A stretch of 64,000 nucleotides of DNA, taken from Nitzschia sp. DOCU1 (taxonomy: Eukaryota > Bacillariophyta > Bacillariophyceae > Bacillariales > Bacillariaceae). The stretch is from assembly GCA_951394045.1 (NCBI GenBank), contig OX595993.1, positions 1,922,001 to 1,986,000 on the forward strand, in the 5' to 3' direction. Every line of letters begins with the position of its first letter. The stretch's first letter is position 1. The translations under genes and the position numbers were made by a program. The notes beneath the pieces were generated by a model that was given only the letters and a program-made list of their open reading frames with translations, was not told where the DNA came from and did not search any database. This document shows, in pieces, positions 1 through 9,636 of the stretch.

Positions 1-2
1 AT

Positions 3-155
3 TGCTTAGGAATGTCGTCGGATGAGGTTTTGCCTGTGAGGGCTACAATGGAAAGGGGAGAAGATTGGCGAGAAAGAAAACGTTGGCGCGACGGCAGAGG
101 CTTCACCTTGCAATCAAAGCTACTTTGTTGGCCGGGTCTGTTGTTGGAAAGTTGA
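3..155 (+). CDS. possible C-terminal tail of a gene entering from the left edge
   Basis: An open frame runs from the left edge to a TGA at 153-155. It reads a charged peptide rich in Arg, Glu and Trp (for example ERGEDWRERKRWRDGRG). The composition looks protein-like, but the piece has only 50 codons and no family is recognisable. It could equally be chance. Nothing else in 156-420 looks coding. Confidence 0.22.
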   Translation, partial: CLGMSSDEVLPVRATMERGEDWRERKRWRDGRGFTLQSKLLCWPGLLLES

Positions 156-420
156 GTCCTCTCTTTGTTTTACAGGTTGGTTGTGGTGTGGGTGGATGTT
201 TGTGTGCATGTATTCGGTGTCTTCATGGTAAGTGCCCATTGTATGTTGCTGTTTTATCATATTTTCATATTTCTCTCCCGCAGTGCTACTTATACCCCTG
301 TTCTTTCCTCCTTTTGCAGGCGTCTGGTTTTGTTCTACAAAACCAACACTTTCCAGAGCAACGATCCTGATCCCTGATCTCGACCCCGATTCCAATTCTC
401 CCCGCACACAAACAGCCTGA

Positions 421-690
421 TCAACGCAACCGGTTTGTGGTTCCGGTTTTAAAACGTCCTCCACTCGCGTACGTGTCTCGTCGCGGAGAGTTAAGTGTAA
501 CCTGTGCTGGTGCGTGGAGGATTGGAATCGGCGGTACGCCGTCGAGTGAAGGGGATTGTTGTCTCTACTAGGCGGATCTCCCTCCTCCCGTATGTGGGTA
601 GAGGGAGCTCTCCTCCGGGCGGAGCAGCTGTGGCCTACCCCTCCGAAATCGAACTGCTTTGACGTAGCGGTGGGGCTCAGTAACTTTTTG
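421..690 (+). ncRNA. candidate structured Pol III-type non-coding RNA
   Basis: This stretch folds into a chain of perfect or near-perfect stems: AACCGG/CCGGTT (428-433 with 443-448), TCCTCCAC/GTGGAGGA (457-464 with 514-521), TCTC/GAGA (476-479 with 486-489), CGGCG/CGCCG (529-533 with 537-541), CTCCCTC/GAGGGAG with an inner CCC/GGG (578-607), an alternative AGCTCTCC stem with GGAGCAGCT (606-629), and ACTGCT/AGCGGT (653-671) closed by CCCC/GGGG. It ends at a T5 run (685-689), the form of a Pol III terminator. Neither strand gives a convincing protein. The length (about 270 nt) suits SRP, RNase P or RNase MRP RNA. I could not place the diagnostic motifs of any of these, so the identity is open and the 5' end is a guess. 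Confidence 0.42.
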
Positions 691-1161
691 TGAGAGAACA
701 CAAAAACGAAGCCAAAAGTTCGATGCATTGTAGGCAACTCTGGCGAGTGCTACCGGTAATAGTAATGCATAAAGACAATAGTTTATCTACTAGCGCAAAT
801 TAAAGTGTTGCTTTACAGTCGCGACTTTATTTGAAATGTTCTAGTTCCGTCAACCCTGGACGTTTTTGGTATGACGACGATACAACAGGCCCCGCATTGC
901 AATTACTTGATTTAATTGCCTTGACTAGATCCTCCAATTCGTCTTATTCTTGCAGTCCTGGATACAATTGATTGCCCTTCAATTTCCCTTGTGGGATATA
1001 GTTCTTGGACTCAAACTGGCCATAAATCCACAGTTCTACAAAAAACAAAACAAAGTCCGGCACGTAAAGCAGTAGAAGCATTCAAGCTGACAGTAATAAT
1101 AATGCGTTTGATTCTGGGAAAACTGGCTCCAGACCGGACGAGGCCAGCAAAAGCACCAGAG
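691..1161. other. intergenic, no gene seen
   Basis: AT-richer sequence between the RNA candidate and the CRAL-TRIO gene. Only short unsupported open frames occur. No repeat or RNA gene was recognised. Confidence 0.5.
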
Positions 1162-2137
1162 TTACCAACGGCTGCCATTGCGCCGGCGGCCATTTCGACC
1201 AGGCATAATACTATCGTCGGGAAGATTTGAAAATTCCGCTGACGCCGATGGCTTCATGTCGTCGTACTCGCTCAAGTCGTCCTCGTTATCAATATCCGCC
1301 TCGATCGACGCCAAGTCGGAATCTTTATCATAGGCATCAAAGGAATCATCCCGCCCGGCGGATGAATTGCTGGTGAAAGCGCCAGACGGGGGCTCGTACC
1401 AACGCTGCGACGCCCACTGAGGAGACTGCCGCCTCCGGGGCATCGGACCAATGGGCAAGGTGGCTATCATGAAAGATATTCCCATTTTCCGACAATCCTT
1501 TGCCTGACACACTAGTGGCGGAATGGCAATCGGAATCAGCCGACGACCCGGCGACAGAATGGTGGCCGTAGACAATCCTCTCTGCATATCGTCGAAAGGC
1601 AATAAAGTCCGAAACAAGGACATCTGTGTTAGCCATGCCGGACGACATGTCATCTGGCAGATATTTCTCAAAGCCGGGTGCCAAATACTTTGCAATCTTG
1701 ACCTCGCTGCAAATCTTGACGCGCTTTCGAAAGGAAGGGGCAAGCATAGGCTTCATGAGGCGCCAAATAACACCAAACCAAGCCGGAGGATTCACAATCA
1801 AAAAGAGCTGAGTTTTTACTGGCACCATGAAGCCTTGGAGGGCCATCATGAACTGATAGCAATAATTGATTTCAAAATTTTTCGTCTTCCAATCGTCCAT
1901 GCAGTCGATGAAACCGATTCCATCTTGCTGCGTGTGTTCCTTTTCCAGCATGGTATTCATGACATAGCAGAGATTGTCGATGATGGCCTTGGTGGTCGTC
2001 TTTCCTGGAAAATAGCGAGACGGACGCATACAGAACATGGCGTGGCCACCGGCGGTCTTGAGACCAGGGACAGGGAAGAGCGTCTTGGAGTGACGCTGTT
2101 TGGCGATCAACACACGTTTGACGCTGTATTGAACCTA
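1162..2137 (-). CDS. CRAL-TRIO (Sec14-like) lipid-binding protein, 5' exons unresolved
   Basis: The frame from about 2134 down to 1346 encodes the core of a CRAL-TRIO lipid-binding fold: an RPSRYFPGKT stretch, then a long helix, GIGFIDCMDDW, and the segment FLIVNPPAWFGVIWRLMKPM, which is the usual lipid-gate and second-half signature. Such proteins bind phosphoinositides or other lipids on the cytosolic side of membranes. No ATG precedes the domain. The frame opens after a TATAG at 2135-2139 that looks like a splice acceptor, so at least one 5' exon is missing from this model. Downstream the frame switches at about 1440-1520 into one that continues with an acidic Ser/Asp-rich tail ending at 1162. 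A 49-nt GT-AG excision (GTGTGTCAGG to CATGATAG) would restore the frame. A frameshift is the alternative. Confidence 0.68.
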
Positions 2138-2861
2138 TACAGGATGACGGTATTGTTGTCGTCTCGCAAGTCCTTTATTTGAGGGCGCATCTTGATGTCC
2201 AATAATATCTACGGGGCGATTTCCATGCCACTGCGATGAACGGGCACGGTCGCGCCGACAAGACAATCAATCAAAGTCGTGTCAATGCCACCCACCGATA
2301 GTCGCGTCCCAAAAGCCGTTGGAAATCGAAATCAAGAACCTCTCATCATGATATCCCCCGGAGGTCTTACTGGCCAAAGAAGCGGACCACCAAGAAGTAT
2401 CGGCAAAGTTTCTGGGGCACGTAGCATCGGAACTTCGTGTCGTCCTCGTCCGTCGAGAATAACAAGAGATCTGCTTGCTGACCCCGATTCTCAACGTGAT
2501 TCTAGCAAGTTATGGTAAAAGGCATTGCAACAAAGGAATTGAAGCGATGAGCTTGGTGATGCTTTGTATCATAGTGGAAGACGAACCAAAAACGCGTAGA
2601 TTTTGAGTTGGCGGACCCCGCGCGAAAAATGAGAGGGAAAATCCATGTGGGTAGAACTATTTAAACAGATATGTATATTTATAAAAACGAGCCCACCATC
2701 CTAACGAACATCCCATCTCGCTCTTTTCAAAGAGGCAGAAGATGATGGCAATGGGCAAATGAAAAGAAGCTACAGAAGTCAACCATAACAACCACAACCA
2801 CAAAGCCTTTTCACGCAACAAAATATAGATCTATACGCTTTACAACAGCCAGGAAACGAAG
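2138..2861. other. intergenic / probable 5' exon region of the CRAL-TRIO gene
   Basis: On the minus strand an open stretch at about 2371-2510 reads DEDDTKFRCYVPQKLCRYF and ends at a GTAAGA donor-like site. It could be an upstream exon, but its phase does not fit the acceptor near 2135, so I did not join it. The right half is the upstream region of the gene at 2862. Confidence 0.35.
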
Positions 2862-3788
2862 ATGAATCCATTTTCACTTCCATCCGGCGGCCTCGACCCA
2901 TGTAGCATGGGACCTTTGACTTGTGGGCCGTCGAATTGTCACGCGGCGGTGAACGAAGACGAGAAAGTGACTTTATTCTCGGCAGCATCGAGAAAGGGAC
3001 ATGTCGGTCTAGGATCGGTGCGCTATCCAATATCCAGATCTAGCACCAATCTTAGCAGCAACCCCTCCATGAATCCGCAGGAAGCGTTGATGCAGCGAGT
3101 GGAAGACTTTCAATCTCGAGGCTGGTTGTCGCAGCAAGAATATCGGCAGTACATGGCCCTACTGGAGACAGCACCTTTTCCAACAGAAAACCAGCCAGCA
3201 ATCTTCGATCATGTCCAGGATACGCTCATCAAGGAACTCGATGCGTTGGAGGATAGAATGACAGGAGGTAGAGAATTGCTAGCAAAGATTACTCGCAATG
3301 CAGTGTTGACACCGAGACGACAAAAGAAGGCTGCTCAGGACAAGGAAAATGGCACACAAGCTTCGTTTCCAGAGGCTCCACCGAATGGAACAACAGAGCC
3401 CCTTGGTGACTCGACAAACAGCAAAAACAATAACCACAGTACCAGCGAATTTATCGTCGATCCAAAGGACGTGTCCAAGCAGTTTTCAGAAAGTCAGATC
3501 GAAGAACTATTTGTCGAGACATGCTTCTTTGCAAGATTGGGATTTGTTCAACCGCCTTGCTGTCTGAAATGTACTTATCGCGAATCGCTCAAGGGTGCCG
3601 TTCCCAAGCCCCATTGCGACCGATGGGTCATTTGGCGTCGAGACGCTTCACATGTTCTCCATCCTCGGACTATGGGCGAGAATACCATTCTGGTCCAGTG
3701 TCATGCGGCGCGGCAACTTCTATCAGGAAACGCTATCGATTCGTACCAATGGAATGCCACCAAAAAAGTTCTTCAGTCTCCGCGCTAG
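2862..3788 (+). CDS. hypothetical protein with C-terminal Cys/His-rich module
   Basis: Single-exon frame of 308 residues with an ATG at 2862. I recognise no family. Residues 75-145 form a predicted helical, charged segment (EALMQRVEDFQSRGWLSQQE). A low-complexity Asn/Ser/Thr linker follows (155-200). The last 100 residues are well folded in composition, with Cys at 221, 233, 234, 237, 252 and 280 plus several His and Trp, and could bind zinc. An N-terminal Cys-containing stretch (residues 10-26) is also present. There is no signal peptide or membrane segment. Codon usage and length support a real gene. It is convergent with the Use1-like gene, leaving 214 bp between stops. Confidence 0.7.
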   Translation: MNPFSLPSGGLDPCSMGPLTCGPSNCHAAVNEDEKVTLFSAASRKGHVGLGSVRYPISRSSTNLSSNPSMNPQEALMQRVEDFQSRGWLSQQEYRQYMALLETAPFPTENQPAIFDHVQDTLIKELDALEDRMTGGRELLAKITRNAVLTPRRQKKAAQDKENGTQASFPEAPPNGTTEPLGDSTNSKNNNHSTSEFIVDPKDVSKQFSESQIEELFVETCFFARLGFVQPPCCLKCTYRESLKGAVPKPHCDRWVIWRRDASHVLHPRTMGENTILVQCHAARQLLSGNAIDSYQWNATKKVLQSPR

Positions 3789-4002
3789 TCCAAGGGCACG
3801 GCCTTTTAATCCTTTGAATTCATAGCAAAAATGCTCCCTTGGGTACAGTATGTATTACCCTGTTTCCTTCGAGACATCTTCTCTGTAACATCTATAAACG
3901 TAAACTAGCTTTAGACCGACTATTTTGAATAAACTAGAACCTACTTCTAGAAGTTTTATTATATTGCTACTAGAGCAATCTGTCCACAGCCCAACCTGGT
4001 TC

Positions 4003-6477
4003 CTACAATTCGACTCTTGCCTGATTTGTCTTCAGTAATATGGCCTCAAGGCGGTCTCTGCCGGCTTGTACATAGAGGTTATGGTTTTCGTCGTCTTCAG
4101 AAACTTCCAGCACCACGTTCAACTTTTCTATCGCTGGAAGATCGGTCTGAAGCTTTTCAAGTTTCTTCCTGCCAGCCTCGACGTACATTTCCAAATCATC
4201 TGCATCGTCCCTCATCTCCATCGCCAGTCGCAGTGCTTCTTGTTTCGCTTGAAACTTGGATAGCTTTGACGACTCCGCCTTCGATGATACATCCAGAGAA
4301 GGTTGTACGACGTCACCATCGGAAGGATGATCGTTGGCGTCATCGTCTTTTCCGCCAAGTCGACGGAGCAGACGGACCGTTTCATGTTCGGTTCCCAAAT
4401 GAGAAATGGCTTCATCCAGTGCCGTGCGGCCACGATTGTTTTCCAGAGTCAGCGACGCGCCACGTTCGTGCAATAACCGCACTGCCCCCGTGTGCCCGCT
4501 TCGCGCCGCCAAGTGGAGAGGCGTCCATTGGTTGCGATCCTTACGGTTCACAAAATCAGGTTGCAGTTCCAACAAGTCTTTCAATTTGTCCACATCGCCC
4601 AAATCTGCGGCATTGCGAATGTCTTTGGGGGAGACTCGCCTCTTTGCTGTGCCTTCTCGTTCCAAGGCACTGCCCGCAGCCTGGGCATCTCCTAAATCCC
4701 CAAACAGATCGACACCTGGTAAAGGTCCGTTTGCACCTTTTCGTTTGAACGACGCGGCTTCAAGTTCCTCCTGTTGTGTCTTCTTTGCCGCTTGATTGAG
4801 AGAGGCCAAGAGATCCGCCATGTTAATGTCCTGCACCTTCTCGGGGACTTTGGGTGCTGCCTGTTCGTCCTTGACATCCTTCAACTCGCCATTGGGTAGA
4901 ATTTCGGCGCTTGCTGTCTTGGATTCGTCTTTTGGTTCCGTCTTGACGGGCTGTTCCTTACCAGATGGATCCGCACTATTCAACGCCTGTTTCTTGGCAG
5001 GCTGGCGTCCACCGAAAGGATCGTCATCCTCCGATGGATCAGCGGCAGACTTTGATTTTTCTCGCTTTTTATCGGAACTGGGTTCTTTCTTCTTGGTATC
5101 CTTTTGGACAGGTTTTCGGCCACCGAATGGATCATCATCGATATTCGCGTCTGCTGTTGCTTTCTTGACAGGCTTCCGATCACTAAACGGGTCGTCTTTG
5201 ATTTCGTCGTCCCGCGGTTGCTTCTTGACAGCTTTCCGACCACTCAAGGGATCAGCCTGCACATCATCGTCCAATGACTTTTTCTTTTCGGGTTTCCGGC
5301 CACCAAAGGGATCACCATCACTTTCATCCCCGTCCTCCATCGCTTGGCGCCAGTCGGTTTTCTTGTCTTTTGGGGTTTCTTTCTTGGGCACTTCTTTCTT
5401 GTGAAGACTGTTCAAAAGCTGATCAAGCTTTTCCTTTTCCCTTCGCTCCACTTCGTCTTCGTTGTAGATTTTATCCCATTCTTCCCGGTGTTGAAAGTCT
5501 GAAGTGTCATAATCGGTTTCATCCATGCCATCTCCACCACTAAAGAGTTTTTGTACGAATTGACTTGCCGGTACACCAATCACTTTGGATACCACTCGCA
5601 CTGGCTGCGACAACCATCCCACCAAGGAAGTTTCTTCTCGCCCACAGAATATTAAGCACGTATTGGGCCGCTTGGGGATAGTGAAAATGGTAACCAAACA
5701 AAACAAAAAGACTCCCACAACCGTAAAGATCAACGTCCAAGTCCCCCAATTGCGTTGCTGTTGTCGCCGATTGTGTTGCTGCACATTTTGAGCCACAGCC
5801 GTCACATCTTGTACGTTTTGTTCGGCCACTGTCTCGAGTTCTGTCAGCGTTTTCGCCGTCTGTTGACGAATCTGATTTTGAATGCCTTGTGTAGCCTGTT
5901 TCATTTGTTCGGCCATGAGACCAATGGCTTCCTCCATTTGTTCGCGTTGCGCCTTTTGGAGTTCTTCCAGCGACATGGATGGAGTACCATGATGATGATG
6001 ATGATTAGAGTAAGAACGCTCCGTCACTGACTCGTCTACTTGGTCATCTTCATCATCCAATAATCCATCATATGGATCGTCGTCGTCGTCGTCATTTGCT
6101 TCTTCTTTCTTTTCCTCACTAAAAAAGATGCGATCAATCAAATCTTGGGCATTCGTCTGTTGCAGGTGCTGCTGCCGTTGAATTTCCGCAGTTTCAAAGG
6201 CACGGCGACAGGCTTGGTCGACCCGATGGGAGACTTTGAGTTGAAGGGAAGGGTCCATCTCTGCCCCCTCTGCTTGGAGGACTTGTTGCCATAGTTCCTG
6301 ACAGTGCTGGGCTCTTAACAACAGGGACTGCCAACTTATCGGATCGTCATCGTCGCTCTCCCGCTGAACTGGCCGCTCCATGCAATACAGCAAGCGCTGC
6401 AAAGCTATCCATTGTTTTTTGAGGAAAAGTTCTTTGTCTTGTGGCTCTTCGGACGAGTAATGATATAATGCCGGCAT
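4003..6477 (-). CDS. Use1-like SNARE with long ankyrin-repeat C-terminal extension
   Basis: 824 residues from the ATG at 6477. That start was chosen because upstream codons in frame look non-coding. Residues 1-110 form a helical N-terminal domain, followed by an Asp-rich stretch. Residues 168-240 are a SNARE motif closest to Use1, the Golgi-to-ER retrograde Q-SNARE. A single membrane span lies at about 245-267 (GTWTLIFTVVGVFLFCLVTI). In the family the protein ends just after this span. Here another 550 residues follow: an acidic coiled region, about five copies of a Lys/Asp-rich unit with core DDPFGGRKP (residues 388-495), a MADLLASLNQAA helix, two ankyrin repeats (about 620-707; WTPLHLAARSGHTGAVRLL), and a C-terminal helical pair. 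With a cytosolic SNARE motif and one span, the ankyrin part would lie in the ER lumen, which is odd. The alternatives are a different topology or a true gene fusion. By alignment the zero-layer residue appears to be Gln rather than the Asp typical of Use1. Confidence 0.78.
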   Translation of the reverse strand: MPALYHYSSEEPQDKELFLKKQWIALQRLLYCMERPVQRESDDDDPISWQSLLLRAQHCQELWQQVLQAEGAEMDPSLQLKVSHRVDQACRRAFETAEIQRQQHLQQTNAQDLIDRIFFSEEKKEEANDDDDDDPYDGLLDDEDDQVDESVTERSYSNHHHHHGTPSMSLEELQKAQREQMEEAIGLMAEQMKQATQGIQNQIRQQTAKTLTELETVAEQNVQDVTAVAQNVQQHNRRQQQRNWGTWTLIFTVVGVFLFCLVTIFTIPKRPNTCLIFCGREETSLVGWLSQPVRVVSKVIGVPASQFVQKLFSGGDGMDETDYDTSDFQHREEWDKIYNEDEVERREKEKLDQLLNSLHKKEVPKKETPKDKKTDWRQAMEDGDESDGDPFGGRKPEKKKSLDDDVQADPLSGRKAVKKQPRDDEIKDDPFSDRKPVKKATADANIDDDPFGGRKPVQKDTKKKEPSSDKKREKSKSAADPSEDDDPFGGRQPAKKQALNSADPSGKEQPVKTEPKDESKTASAEILPNGELKDVKDEQAAPKVPEKVQDINMADLLASLNQAAKKTQQEELEAASFKRKGANGPLPGVDLFGDLGDAQAAGSALEREGTAKRRVSPKDIRNAADLGDVDKLKDLLELQPDFVNRKDRNQWTPLHLAARSGHTGAVRLLHERGASLTLENNRGRTALDEAISHLGTEHETVRLLRRLGGKDDDANDHPSDGDVVQPSLDVSSKAESSKLSKFQAKQEALRLAMEMRDDADDLEMYVEAGRKKLEKLQTDLPAIEKLNVVLEVSEDDENHNLYVQAGRDRLEAILLKTNQARVEL

Positions 6478-7163
6478 TGTCAGGTTCTTGACGATGCCAA
6501 TGAACGTGACACAACGTGGCGATATAAAGGCTCCAATGACCCTGATCCAGCACTTCAATGCTATGCTGATACACAAGGAAACACGCCTTCTAGCCTCTCT
6601 AGATTGGTAAATGCCCCCTGAGTGTGGTGCTACTGCCTTCGTAGAGGCCGCTTCTTGCTACTGTCCCTGGTATCGTAGCTTTCCTCGTGATGGTCATCTC
6701 AAGTGGTGCGTCGCTGCGCGTGCCGAAAGCTGTAAATTGAATGCGGGCGCCATGGTCATCGTACATACGTTTGATGGTACGAAACAACCTATGACCCCTC
6801 TGATTCAATCCCTTTGTTGCATGCATGGAACCAGAGTTCCAGTGAGGGGCTTATTACATTGGAGCAGTGACACGAAAAGAGAGGGAAGCTTCAAACAGAA
6901 TGCGATTTGATTGGACGGGACGATTTCGCACGGATCGATGAAGACTACCGGCTGGCGTTGTGCATACGTCACACGTAGATTCCTACACCGATTTTTGGTA
7001 GCAAATTGGAACGATTCGGGAGAAACTGCTGGAGTTTTTTTGAGATGGCTGCGGAGCATTTTTCTTGGAATGTATGAGGATATGCAAATGCTCACAACTT
7101 TCGATCGGTATCTTCTGCACAGAGGATGATCACAAACCAAAGATCTCATTACTACTCGACAAA
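6478..7163. other. intergenic between divergent genes
   Basis: Shared upstream region of the Use1-like gene (minus) and the DUF6824 gene at 7164 (plus). No convincing coding or RNA signal was seen. Short open frames here lack family resemblance. Confidence 0.5.
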
Positions 7164-7994
7164 ATGATCTTCAACAACCAGCATCAAATGTCTTCTACTA
7201 ACGTTGGTCACTTTGATGAGTCGGAACTGGATGCGCAAAAAGCGCTATCCGTGGGTAAGAACGCTGGATTGCAGCCCTTTGATGTTATTTGCGGCAAGTG
7301 CAGTTTGGCGTTTAACAACGTCGGCAATCGCCGATTTCGAGTTGTTATTGGCATGCATGTTCAGCGTTACATTGAAGCTCCTACTCGGTCAGATAAAAGC
7401 CGGGTTATCGCAAGCGTGGTCAAAATCTTTCAAGAAGAGATTGGAGCAACGTTTGTTAAGCAAAAGGAAGGCCGCTTTGTGCCTGTACCCGACAAGATTG
7501 TGCGCCAGAAAGTGGGACATGCTTTGAGAGACATGGCAGTTTATGCTAGCAGTTCTGGAAAGTCTCTTCCACTTCAACGATCTTCTTCGTTTCACCAAGC
7601 CAAGCGAGGAAGTTTATCTTCCGCTAGCAGCAGTGACAGCAGCAGCTGCAGTGAAAGCACTCAACACTCGACGCAGAGTGCACCGAACAACAAGACATCA
7701 ATGCTCCCGCGTATGGAAAACAAGGCCCCCGACCTCCATCAGAGCATGGACGATGATTCATGGGCGGACGATCTTTCGGTTTGTAGCATGGACAAACCAC
7801 TATCACCGCTCGAAATCTTCCCATCGGAGGAACTGCCCGAAATCGCCACAATTCGCCACCCAACAACCACTATTTCGAATCCCCAATCACTTGATTGGAT
7901 GACGTTGAACGATCAGACAACCGACAACAGTTTCTTTGAGACATTCCTGGGAAACGATAAGATTTGCGAGGACTTTTCGTCCATGGAAGAATGA
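7164..7994 (+). CDS. stand-alone DUF6824-domain protein 1
   Basis: 276 residues from the ATG at 7164, preferred over an in-frame upstream ATG at 7065 because the extra residues look like leader noise. The DUF6824 domain spans about residues 38-128: FDVICGK at the start, the hallmark NNVGNRRFRVV, a basic helix, and VRQKVGHALRDMA at the end. The rest is a Ser-rich tail (residues 145-185) followed by an acidic region with short hydrophobic patches, reminiscent of a regulatory tail. No signal peptide is present. The family is abundant in diatoms and its function is unknown. The conserved Gly-Asn-Arg-Arg-Phe core is intact. Confidence 0.82.
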   Translation: MIFNNQHQMSSTNVGHFDESELDAQKALSVGKNAGLQPFDVICGKCSLAFNNVGNRRFRVVIGMHVQRYIEAPTRSDKSRVIASVVKIFQEEIGATFVKQKEGRFVPVPDKIVRQKVGHALRDMAVYASSSGKSLPLQRSSSFHQAKRGSLSSASSSDSSSCSESTQHSTQSAPNNKTSMLPRMENKAPDLHQSMDDDSWADDLSVCSMDKPLSPLEIFPSEELPEIATIRHPTTTISNPQSLDWMTLNDQTTDNSFFETFLGNDKICEDFSSMEE

Positions 7995-8032
7995 ATATGA
8001 TTTCGCCTACTTGGACCACAACAACCCACAGC

Positions 8033-8302
8033 AGGGTCAATATACTACATGCATGAACAATCAGCAAAACAATGGTACTGTACAATATACATTTCATGAT
8101 TCAACAACCATCCCGACCGATCATCCTTGTATGTTAAAACTAGCAATCAACTATAATGCACGACAACAATCCAGCACAACGGCTCAATATAACACTGGCA
8201 TTAACAATCGTACTGGACAATCTGCATTTTATGATTCAACAACCACCCCGAGCGATCGTCATTGCATGTTCTACATAGCAATCAACTATAATCATCTCGT
8301 CC
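8033..8302 (+). repeat. 135-bp tandem duplication (two diverged units) in an open frame
   Basis: Units at about 8033-8167 and 8168-8302 align with an offset of exactly 135 bp. Both contain ATGATTCAACAACCA and AGCAATCAACTATAAT. The frame starting at 7936 stays open for 195 codons through both units to 8523. The two translations differ mostly by mild substitutions (FHDSTTIPTDHPCM against FYDSTTTPSDRHCM). This could be a small coding gene, an alternative C-terminus of the preceding DUF6824 gene, or a non-coding tandem repeat that happens to be open. Confidence 0.6.
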
Positions 8303-9636
8303 CTTTTTGCAACAGATTTCAAAACAAGCGAGATTTGGATGGAAATACTCTGGATTATCAAGAGGGCCGCCGCACTAGGAGAGACGAGACGATAATAGCC
8401 TTGATGGAAGAATTGCATGGTCGTAGAGATGGCGATGACTCACTCTCGATACGCCAATCAACCGGGATGCTTAAGTTAGGGAATGATTGCACTATTTTCA
8501 CGATGCCAGCGGAATGCCGCTAGTACCGTAGAACAACATGAGGACCGTGATCAAACGCTACAGCCAGCTCACGGGGGGCTGCTCCACTGCACTAATATGA
8601 TCGCTGGTCGCTAAAAGTAGCATGTACCTGGTATGGATACAAGTACCAGAGGGATGCCCCAACAATTATCGTACTTTGTAGATAGTACCTGATGCCTACT
8701 ACTACTCGCCCCATACGCTTTCTACCGGGCAGTGTGCTGGTTGAAAACGAATTTTACGACCAGAGTGAACCTGAGGCTTCGAATCCAACATACTTTACAA
8801 TTAGCGGCAATGCTTCCAATGCAAACGCCCACTTCACAACAGCCAACCATTGGGAACTGAGATGTGCCGCACGATAATCGCTGAAAAGAAGTAGTCGTGG
8901 TTCTTTGAGTGTTGTTTCGAGTTACAGCTCCATCACCGGGTTTTTTGCTTTGGCCTACAAAGACCTAGTTCTTCGTTTCGTCCGTCAGGGACTATCAGCA
9001 AGTGCCAGAAGTTGTTGTTGGGTTGCCATTCATTTGTTGCTGGGTTCCGCAATTTGTGATTTCCCTTCCCGTTGCATTGTCTGGGGCCTTTACTTTATTA
9101 GTTGCGGAATATGAGACGCAAAAGATCCAACATAATGGAATAGACGAAGGTCAATAAATATTTAGTCTTTATGCGACATTCTCAGGGCTCTATAGTTTAT
9201 TTAAGAATGCCCGACTCGATACGATTAGCCAGCGGTAATCTTTTTCTTGATTGTTCCCAAATTTTCCCTCAGACGGGCGAATAGGCAAGATGTTCTTCGG
9301 AGATAGAAGTTGTGAAGATACAGCGTAATTTTTCTAGGCGTGATCGCTTTCCAACTGTGATTTAACTTTGACTCTTCGAACAGTGGTTTCCAATTCATTT
9401 AATGGCTATCGCGACTAGCATACAGCTGGCTAATGAATAGCGTGGCAGGGCACTTGTAATGTACTCATTGCACGGAAGATAAAATTGTTCCTAGCGCATC
9501 ATGCGATATCTCACAAACCAAAAGTCTGCACAGAGAAGAATCCTTTCCAAAGTCGACACGTCAGGTGCATCCCATAATTTCTGTTTCAAGCCTAAGGAAA
9601 GCAACAACAACAATATCACAACCACAAGACAAAGAG
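8303..9636. other. intergenic, no confident gene
   Basis: Contains only short open frames without family resemblance. The right end is the upstream region of the DUF6824 gene at 9637, with a purine-rich ACAACAACAATATCACA stretch just before the ATG. Confidence 0.45.

Noticed and set aside
120..737. 205-codon minus-strand open frame across the RNA candidate
   Set aside because: Its composition is irregular, it matches no family, and it overlaps the strong stem array. More likely a chance opening in GC-rich structured DNA.
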